From assembly GCA_037576215.1 (NCBI GenBank), contig JBANDB010000009.1, positions 930,001-994,000 of the forward strand: a DNA stretch of 64,000 nucleotides. The letters are read 5' to 3'. Below the pieces are notes generated by a model. The model saw nothing but the letters and a program-made list of their open reading frames with translations, had not been told where the DNA came from and made no database searches. Within the stretch, counting starts at the first letter, position 1; each line of letters opens with the position of its first letter. Both the position numbers and the translations under genes were made by a program. The stretch is from Armillaria gallica. Its lineage: Eukaryota > Basidiomycota > Agaricomycetes > Agaricales > Physalacriaceae. Below are positions 57,537 to 64,000 of this stretch, piece after piece.

Positions 57537-58349
57537 TCAAGAGGCTTCGGCACCCGACAGACCCGCCATATCTACATCTACTTCCCTCTCAAGCTCCCAT
57601 ACCAACATCAGCTCCAAATCTTCATACAATTCTCCTTCACTCTCCACCTTGATTCCGTTCTCCCGATTATACGCTCTCATCCGTGCCGTTGCTTGCCGCC
57701 GGAGCTCCTTTTTGGCCTCTTCCTCTGGATCCACATCAGGCATGGGCATTTTAATCAAGGCATCCAATTCCGGAATACCGACGGACTCCGCGCCCAGGAC
57801 CATATCCTCCCTAACTTCCTCCTCCAAGTCCAACGGCTCATCCGAATCCTCCACCCGGTACCCTTCCTGGTCCTTCAACAACCTTTTCCACAGCTGCCAT
57901 TCCTTGCGTCGTCCATGCACATTGTAAAAGTCCCGGCAAGCCTGTAGGAACTTGTTACGAGCCAACATCTGCTCATGCAAACCGGTGGCACCAATCTGCC
58001 CGACCCAGAAGGACTTGTTCAGAATCTCGTATGGATCCTCCATTCCCAACAGCATATCTGCAGCCAACACCAGTAAACCTTCACCCTTGATAATGGCCAT
58101 ATCCCTATCAAGACGTTGCTTGGCCATTTGACGCAATGCCTCACTGTAGATATCGCCCGTTTTTCGGAGCTCCATTCGTGATGCCTCGAACTCTGCCATC
58201 ATAGACTTTGAAGGAAGGTCGTCAGGATACTTGACGTCGCGATCTGGATGGTAATCATCCACCAAGTCCTCCACCCGCTCCGCGATCGTATCCACCTTTT
58301 CCTCCAAACGCGCCAGCCTTGAAGAAATGTCTTGAAGAATCTCCAGCAT
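57537..58349 (-). CDS. antisense ORF b: coiled-coil start and conserved helical domain
   Basis: A 270-codon frame opposite to the retroelement. It starts with a coiled-coil stretch (LEILQDISSRLARLEEKVDT). The same frame extends upstream of the first Met to about 58430, where it reads CQRCRVKKARCSFNKG, a C-x2-C-x6-C cluster. A TGA sits just before it, again at a possible CGA. Downstream it contains MDPYEILNKSF-type helical sequence and acidic stretches. Probably the 3' exon of the gene whose 5' exon is ORF a (61140-60370). I do not know a function. Cysteine clusters of this type occur in fungal DNA-binding proteins, but the match is weak. Confidence 0.6.
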   Translation of the reverse strand: MLEILQDISSRLARLEEKVDTIAERVEDLVDDYHPDRDVKYPDDLPSKSMMAEFEASRMELRKTGDIYSEALRQMAKQRLDRDMAIIKGEGLLVLAADMLLGMEDPYEILNKSFWVGQIGATGLHEQMLARNKFLQACRDFYNVHGRRKEWQLWKRLLKDQEGYRVEDSDEPLDLEEEVREDMVLGAESVGIPELDALIKMPMPDVDPEEEAKKELRRQATARMRAYNRENGIKVESEGELYEDLELMLVWELEREVDVDMAGLSGAEAS

Positions 58350-58865
58350 ACTGCTGGAATCCGTGGAGCCGCCTTCCTCACCACCTTTGTTGAAGGAACA
58401 TCGCGCCTTTTTAACACGGCACCGCTGACAGGTTCAGAGACCGCTGAAGAGACTCTGTGCATGCAGGCTAGAAATGCAGCAGTGTTGAAGACACTGATCA
58501 CACTCACACCCAACACTACACACACAAACCCTCAAAGTTCTTGGGGGGATATTATGCGATAGAAGCAGATTGAAGCAAAACAACTAAACTCCCAGAATAT
58601 ATGATACACACGTATAGCAATAGCACGCGTCACGTATCTAGATCTCTCTAAGTCCAAAGGCTTTTATAACAAGAGGGGCAACCAATGTTGCCGGGCCTCA
58701 AGGCAAGATGTACTGCAATGCACGATACGTCGCCACACACCAACAAAACCCTCAATAAGCCTCGCGCAACACACACAGGTGACCACAAAGAACTTAAACA
58801 CACTCTAAACACGACTCAAAGCTTGCGCTCTAAGCAGAAACCCTTCAAAACACATCCACTCAAGC

Positions 58866-59257
58866 CACAGGATTTGAACCTATGCGCTCCAGCTTCCAAA
58901 ACTGATCATAGACCCACAGGGTTTGAACCTGTGCCAATCCAGAGAAACAATAACCAAATAAACCCCATCCGACAAGCCAAAGGGTTTGAACCTCTGCCGC
59001 TTGCAGAAATGAGAACCCTCAAGCGTGCACTAATCAGACCACAGGGTTTGAACCTGTGCCGCCTGTAGCACCACACATTAAAAGAAGGCCTCTGTATGAA
59101 CACTAACCAGACCAAAGGGTTTGAACCTCTGCCACCTGTAGTATCTCGCACCCAAGAAATGCTGTCCGACAAGCCAAAGGGTTTGAACCTCTGCCACTTG
59201 CGGAATGGTATACCCAACTAAGCGCGTGCTAATCAGATCAAAGGGTTTGAACCTCTG
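58866..59257. repeat. array of seven tRNA T-arm-like stem-loops
   Basis: Seven units of a 19-bp core at 58866, 58915, 58978, 59040, 59113, 59175 and 59239, spaced 49-73 bp (mostly 62-64). On the minus strand the core is a 6-bp stem with a 7-nt TTCAAAC loop (TTCAAAT in unit 1), as in a tRNA T arm, and GGTTCAAACCC fits a Pol III B box. The stem is CACAGG/CCTGTG in units 2 and 4 and CAGAGG/CCTTTG in units 3, 5, 6 and 7, so pairing is kept although the sequence changes. Spacers contain a recurring AATCAGA or GACAAGCC motif and CTGTAG or TTGCAG. Confidence 0.75.
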
Positions 59258-59299
59258 CCGCCTGTAGCACCGCACGTCACAAGAAACCCTCAAAACTCA

Positions 59300-60240
59300 A
59301 GAGCGCGTCCGCACTGACACAATATCTCTTATTCTCAGGGTGGAGCGCAAGTCAACCAATCACTCAAACCGTACCCAAGTCCCCTGCTAGCTTTCTATGC
59401 CTCGCACGCTACTCAAGTCTCTCAAATGTTATCAATAAAAGGTATATTCTCTCGCTCGAAGCTACAAACTAATCCCAAAGCTAGAGCGTCAAGCGGGAGG
59501 CTTGCACACAACTACAGTGGGGGTCTGAAGCTTGTACACTATTACTACACTACAGTATTTATACTATGTGCTCTACATATTAATACAACCTTAAATAGTA
59601 ACTCTTGGCTGGCGGAACTTCCTTTCCTGAGTCCCGGGTATGTTGCCATAATCATGCCATTGCTTGGCGCTTACTCAGAGCTCTGGCTCGGGGCCAGATC
59701 CTGGTCTCTCAGCTGCGTGACATCGGTTAACCGCACTATCCGCACATACTGACGTCGCCTAGTATTTCCTCGGAGTTGTAGCCTACCCCGCAACTCTTAT
59801 TTATGGTAATAATATCTTCTAGTGGTTTCCATGGTCTTCTAGGACTACCAGCATCTAGTCTAGGCCTTGCACGCATCAGCCAAAGTCAGAGACATCAGTC
59901 TTACTTCAATTCTAAACATTCCGAGGTCTAGAGTGCTAGTTCCCCACATGGCAGTGCCCTGTGTGTCATAGATCAAGGTTGCATGAAGTATCAATTATCT
60001 CCTGAGCTTCGCGAGTTCCATTCTTAGCGCACGTCTTCCATGCATTGTCAGTGTACTCAGTGTCAAGTGCTGGGGCTTTAGACTTAGTGTGACCCTTATG
60101 GTATCACTCTGCAGTTAAGCCTTGCACTCCACCAAGCATCACTCAAGGAACTTCATTGTCTGCACTTCAGATACTGCGCTCTAAGGTATATCTCATTGCT
60201 TTGGTATCTAGGTCTTATAAAATGTATGTATTGATACATT
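59300..60240. other. element 2 interior without recognised coding
   Basis: Between the stem-loop array and antisense ORF a. No ORF of note and no repeat recognised. If ORFs a and b are one gene, this and the array would lie inside an unusually long intron (about 1.8 kb). Confidence 0.35.
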
Positions 60241-60369
60241 TCGCGAAATTACACGTGTGAACGCTTTTCAAGCGTGTCACCGCCGTGGACAAAACAGGCG
60301 GCGTTATCGGTATGACATTTGCCACAGTGTTCTAACCCAAGTTAGCAAAGACAACGGGATCCGACGGCA

Positions 60370-61140
60370 TCACATACCATTGCGAGTCAAGACCTTATCC
60401 TTGGCCTGAGGCGCAGGCTCAGTCTTCAGACGCTTGGGCGACGAAGGACCTGCCGGCGCACCTTCTGCCTCTCCTTCACTTGCAACTACACTGGCAGACC
60501 GGAACTTACACTTTCGGGGCTCCACGACATTCGCCTTTCCTTTTCCCTTGGCATCCTTTCTCCTCTTTCTTAATTCAGCCATCGCGGCCGTTTTCGGATC
60601 CGCTGGATCTGCTTCGGTATCTCCCTCACTCACCGATGGAATACCAGCGGCCTGCAGGGCCAACTCGTTTGCCTCATCCTCTTTCTCCTTCTCCCTCTCC
60701 TTATCCTCCTTCTCCTTCAAGTCAGCCAATCGCTGATGCTCCGCGGCCTCCTGTTGCTCCCTCTCCCTCTCCAAGGCCAATGCCTTTTCCTTTTCAGCTT
60801 CCAACCGGATCTGCTCCTCCTCCAACCTCTTCTCCTCCACTTTCCTCTCTGCCTCCTCCTTCTCCTTTTTCAGAGCCTCCATCTTAAGCTGACGAGCCAG
60901 CTTGTCCTGCTTCAGTTTCTCCACCTGCGCCTCCTTTGCCTTCGCGGCCTTCCAGCTGTCATGGCAAGTAACGGCTTCGTCATACTGCTCCTCCGCAGCA
61001 GTCCGCTCCTCTGTTAACACCTTGTAATCTTCAAAGGAAAGATCGGGTGGTGTCAGTGCCGACTCATAAGGCTCAGGCATTGCGGAGTCGCAATACTCGA
61101 CAGGCGCTGACATGTTTATCGTTGAGGACAGGAGAAGCAA
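60370..61140 (-). CDS. antisense ORF a: charged coiled-coil protein, 5' exon
   Basis: A 256-codon frame on the strand opposite to element 2, starting about 135 bp inside the 3' LTR boundary. Residues 60-150 are a long K/E/R-rich coiled coil (EALKKEKEEAERKVEEKRLE and similar); the tail is basic with PSSPKRLKTEP. At its 3' end the frame meets a good donor (AATG|GTATGT, near 60370). A GT..AG intron ending near 60318 (GGGTTAG) would join it to EHCGKCHTDNAACFVHGG, a C-x2-C-x6-C cluster. This suggests a spliced host-type gene carried within the element. The second Met (MSAPVEYC) is the more natural start. Confidence 0.6.
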   Translation of the reverse strand: MLLLSSTINMSAPVEYCDSAMPEPYESALTPPDLSFEDYKVLTEERTAAEEQYDEAVTCHDSWKAAKAKEAQVEKLKQDKLARQLKMEALKKEKEEAERKVEEKRLEEEQIRLEAEKEKALALEREREQQEAAEHQRLADLKEKEDKEREKEKEDEANELALQAAGIPSVSEGDTEADPADPKTAAMAELRKRRKDAKGKGKANVVEPRKCKFRSASVVASEGEAEGAPAGPSSPKRLKTEPAPQAKDKVLTRNGM

Positions 61141-61275
61141 GGAAAATACAGGGATGATGAGAGTAGGAGGTTAAGTTGCAAAATTCCCATGGTCAAAATT
61201 TCTTGCATGCATACCTATACTGATCAGCCATTGGGATCAGCACTCTTGAGGGCAAGAACGCTAAGGGGGGGATAC

Positions 61276-61803
61276 TGTTATGCGCATGCCGCGGACCTCC
61301 GCTTCACACTGACTTCACGCACAGACTTCATTTCAACAAATCACACCATCGGACCTCCACAGCCTCCGGCCACTTACCATCTACTTACCCCATTTTAATA
61401 TTTCATTTCCGTTTCATTTTACTATTTCACATATTAAATCTAGAACCCGAATTCGGTAGCGAACAGATTTCCATCAGATTCCATCGGACTCTGACTCGGA
61501 TTACCTACTCATATATATACTGTAGAATTACTTGTAGATACTCAGTTCGAATATCAACTTGGTTTAGCCAAATCTCTCTCTGACTCCAAGTCTAATCTAT
61601 CGCTCTCGAAGTCCGCGGCCTCCGCTCCGTTGGACTATCCTTACTCTCTATCCAAACCTTCGCTCTCCGCGGACTCCGCTCCGCAATCCAATCTTAGGGC
61701 TTCGGCTCAAGGGTGACGTTGCTAATAGCTTTGCCAAAGCCCATGCACTCTGCGGACCTCTGCTCGTGCGAGTTATCTTTGTCTATTTGGCATGCCCCTA
61801 ACA
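61276..61803 (+). repeat. element 2, 3' LTR (528 bp)
   Basis: Identical in length to the 5' LTR; only transitions separate them. Confidence 0.92.
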
Positions 61804-61808
61804 GTACC

Positions 61809-61854
61809 CCAGCTTCGAGCTAACTTTAATATATACTGAAACTATTGCTCTAAT
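61809..61854 (+). repeat. element 1, 3' LTR part 2
   Basis: Continues the 5' LTR sequence after the element 2 insertion (CCAGCTT..CTAACTTTAAT) up to the hAT-like MITE. Confidence 0.88.
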
Positions 61855-62355
61855 TAGCGATTTACAGGGCTTGACTCAAGCCTGAAAGCCAGGCCAAGCC
61901 AGGCCAAGCCAAGCCTTGAAAAGCCCGGCCCTGGTACAGGGCTTATACAGGGCTCGGGCTCAGGCTTTGACTTGAGAAAGCCCAAGCCCCGGGCTTCAGG
62001 CCAGGGCTTTAAGATCACACCTATGTGGTTATTGAAGGTAGTATTATTGATATTAGAGTGCCAGAATGTACCTCAATACACATCTACTTGTCATAATCAG
62101 AAGAAATTGCAGTCTTGATCTCTATTCAGATCATCTAGTAAGCTTCACAACTCATAAAACATGAATTAATGCTTACAAATCTCTTCAACACTATGTTTTC
62201 AAACATATCTACAAGCCCTGGCTTGAGCCTGAGCCAGGCCCGAGCCCGATAGGGCTTTGGCTCAGGGCTTGGGCTTGCGAAATTGAAAGCCAGGCCCGAT
62301 GAAAGCCAAGCCCAAGCCCTCAAAGCCAGGCCAAGCCTGGCCCTGTAAATCACTA
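61855..62355. mobile_element. hAT-like MITE (501 bp) rich in AAGCC/GGCTT units
   Basis: Inverted termini TAGCGATTTACAGGGC and, on the other strand, TAGTGATTTACAGGGC (one mismatch) with the perfect 8-bp duplication GCTCTAAT (61847-61854 and 62356-62363). Both subterminal regions are packed with AAGCC, AGGCC and GGGCTT units in opposite orientation, about 150 bp each, around an AT-rich centre. There is no coding capacity. Confidence 0.88.
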
Positions 62356-62363
62356 GCTCTAAT

Positions 62364-62478
62364 TATCGTGGACAGCTAAGGAGTTAGCCTTAATGCCTAT
62401 TGTGTAAGGAATTCATCGGTGACTGCCCGAACACGAGACAGCCAGTGTTTACCCTTAATAGGAGTTCGGGTTTAATAA
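62364..62478 (+). repeat. element 1, 3' LTR part 3
   Basis: Last 115 bp of the LTR, matching the end of 44026-44460 (TATCGTGGACAGCTAAGGAG to TTTAATAA). Confidence 0.88.
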
Positions 62479-63994
62479 GGATGAGGATTACCTTTCTGGA
62501 GGAGTGCATGTCCGTCCGAAATAGTCAATGGGTGGGGCCAGGGAAAAGGATCCATAGCGGTGAGATGGCGTATTGCAGCAATAGAAGGAGTATCCATCCA
62601 TGGTTTTGCCATGGGTGGTCTGGACAGTCTGGAATATAGGTCAGTGAAATATTGGACAGTGTATGACTTGATGTTTTCAGCGCCACTGATGTACCGCCTA
62701 GAAATCGGGTCTGTGCCATGTGTAGAGGATGAAAGAACAGGTGGAGGACCGTCCCCATGTTGGGAATAGTACAGGCGCTTGGAGGAGCCACCAAGGATGC
62801 AGGCATTTAATTTTGCCTTAGCTGAAACAGCCCGGTGTCTGTCACGTTCCTCATGCTTGGCACGATACCAAAGTCTAGACAAGGTACGGCACAAGCCCTG
62901 ACAAAAAGACAAAGTGGAGTCGTGATCAGCAGGCATGGAGGATAAGTAGCAGTGAACCCAAGGATTGCGGCTGCATAAATGAGCCAGGGTTTGCCTCTTC
63001 AGTGCTGAAATCAACCTGTTAACGCGAGAGTATTCATGTAGAAGGACAGAGATAACAGCATTCATGGGCTTAGTGACTGCAGAATGAGGTACCGTGTTCG
63101 TGGAAGGTCAAAGAACTCCTGAGCCGCAGTATGGAGGATATGAGAGAGGGCAGTGTATAGTGCCTCATACTGGGTGTCGTCAGCAATATCAGTGAGAACC
63201 AAGCCCGCATCATTAATCAAACTGTCAGCTCTCTCTGCAAAGTCCTTGAAACGATGAGCTTCTTGGCGCTTTGGGAAGAGAAATCGAGGGTGGTAAATGA
63301 ATGGTGGGCAAGGTTCAGGGTCAGGAAGGCTGGTGATGCCTAAGTATCCAGTTGGGGGAATACAATGCAGGACGGAGGTGATGAGACGATGGTCAGTCCC
63401 AGGTATAAAAGTACCTGGGACCTCTATGGAGGATGAGAGCACACCAATAGCGGAGTGAGCACAACGGTCTATAATAGATCGTGTGGACCCATTATAGGAG
63501 GAGAAAGTGAAGTTAGAGGCTAAGTCGTTATCGCCCTGTTGCACCCAGACGTCAATGCCATGCGTGTTGGTGATAAACGTTTGATAGGCAAAGCGAGCTT
63601 CATTTGAGCCACTTGTAGAACCAGAAGTCTCCGAAGCAATGAGTGTTGCATTAAAGTCACCAATGACCTGCCAAGAATGCGAGGCCTGGGAGCAAAGATG
63701 CTCAAGAGTAGACCAGAAAGTTGCGACAGCTGTTGAATCAGTCCCCGGATCATATGGTGCATACACGCCAAGAAGACGGTGGCGAAATCCAGAACCAGCA
63801 GTAGTAGGGAAGACAATATCAACACCGACCACATGACCATGTAAAACAGATGGTATATCCGTAGGCAGCGCAGCCAAGGATTTATGGACGGCTAGAGAAA
63901 TACCCCATTTTGAATGAGTGCGGTCAGTTTGAATGCTGGGAGAATCAATGAAATTGTAGGCACGAGTGCGAAACTTATTAGAGACAGCAGTCAT
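62479..63994 (-). mobile_element. LINE 5' part: AP endonuclease and linker
   Basis: Minus-strand frames 63994-63062 (310 codons) and 63065-62472 (197 codons, overlapping by ATGA in a different frame). The first is an exonuclease-endonuclease-phosphatase domain: WGISLAVHKSLAALP, LLGVYAPYD, the metal motif VIGDFNA, SIIDRC and GTDHRLI. The second is the linker towards the reverse transcriptase (ALKRQTLAHLCSRNP, ISRRYISGAENIKSYTV), cut off at element 1. The RT and downstream domains are not on the other side of element 1. The N terminus may extend past the window edge. Confidence 0.8.
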
Positions 63995-64000
63995 TGACTT

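Larger units (their letters stand above)
54706..61803 (+). mobile_element. element 2: deletion-derivative chromovirus with antisense cargo
   Basis: Bounded by 528-bp LTRs (54706-55233 and 61276-61803; TGTTA..TAACA ends) and a perfect 5-bp duplication GTACC (54701-54705, 61804-61808). A purine tract (AAGGGGGGGATAC) precedes the 3' LTR. The sense strand encodes one 669-aa protein. The antisense strand between it and the 3' LTR carries two long frames and a tandem array. Protease and reverse transcriptase are missing, so mobility would depend on another element. The low LTR divergence (about 15 transitions, no indels) implies a rather recent insertion. Confidence 0.9.
44026..62478 (+). mobile_element. 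element 1: Ty3/gypsy chromovirus with nested insertions
   Basis: LTR retrotransposon on the plus strand. 5' LTR 44026-44460; gag, frame-shifted pol and a polypurine tract (GAGGGGG near 54423) precede the 3' LTR starting at 54432. The 3' LTR is cut into 54432-54705, 61809-61854 and 62364-62478 (274+46+115 = 435 bp, equal to the 5' LTR). The gag region is interrupted by a 2361-bp DNA element. After subtraction the element is about 8.5 kb. Domain order gag, protease, RT, RNase H, integrase, chromodomain defines a chromovirus. No 5-bp target duplication is seen at the outer ends (GGCGG on the left, GGATG on the right). It is inactive because of many stop codons. Confidence 0.9.

Noticed and set aside
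58866..59257. True tRNA genes or a CRISPR-like array
   Set aside because: Only the T-arm part is present; no acceptor, D or anticodon arms, and spacers are related to each other. CRISPR is not expected in a fungus.
60434..61017. Three overlapping plus-strand frames opposite ORF a
   Set aside because: Serine/proline/leucine-rich shadows of the K/E-rich coiled-coil frame on the minus strand.

Overview
This window looks like genomic DNA of a filamentous basidiomycete, most likely an Agaricomycete. The evidence is very intron-dense genes with introns of about 45-70 bp, DUF6534-type membrane proteins, a fungal-style DUF4238 protein, chromodomain Ty3/gypsy retrotransposons and Tad-like LINE pieces. 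No bacterial, organellar or RNA-gene signal was seen. I had no database access, so family names rest on motif recognition.

The left end (1-5.2 kb) is anonymous, CpG-poor sequence. It holds a truncated DUF6534 gene (minus), one hAT-like MITE, one hAT-like end, and a Mug135-like small gene carrying a single in-frame TAG. A clean two-exon DUF4238 gene follows at 5796-7539 (minus). From 8 kb to 39 kb the sequence is a mosaic of low-copy duplications. A 1.3-2.7 kb repeat ('family A', five copies plus a fragment) alternates with two copies of a beta-carbonic anhydrase gene: a frameshifted one at 11963-13098 and an intact seven-exon one at 25079-26236. Two DUF6534 genes follow (29631-31567 and 33005-34927), each encoding 306 aa from 19 or 18 exons, some only 10-18 bp. 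Between these blocks lie a decayed 2-isopropylmalate synthase-like pseudogene (about 23.1-24.0 kb), LINE 3' ends, and a 2.2 kb insertion in the second DUF6534 unit.

The right end (39-64 kb) is mobile-element territory. A LINE RNase H/C-terminal ORF (39271-40491) and a broken uncharacterised gene (41.8-43.8 kb) are followed by a nested stack. Element 1 is a Ty3/gypsy chromovirus (44026-62478) with 435 bp LTRs. Its gag is interrupted by a 2.36 kb palindromic DNA transposon, which itself contains a 501 bp solo LTR. Its 3' LTR is split by element 2 (54706-61803, 528 bp LTRs, TSD GTACC) and by a 501 bp hAT-like MITE (TSD GCTCTAAT). After subtracting the insertions, the 3' LTR is again exactly 435 bp. 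Right of the stack is a LINE endonuclease region running off the window.

Two themes stand out. First, the gag-pol reading frames of element 1 are almost free of indels but carry 17 stops, all TGA or TAG, mostly at positions where arginine CGA is expected. Nearly all differences between LTR pairs are also transitions, so element decay here looks driven by C-to-T change (methyl-CpG deamination or a RIP-like process). Second, element 2 is a deletion derivative. It fuses a gag start in frame to integrase-chromodomain and carries on its antisense strand an apparently captured spliced gene (coiled coil plus cysteine cluster) and a seven-unit array of tRNA T-arm-like stem-loops.
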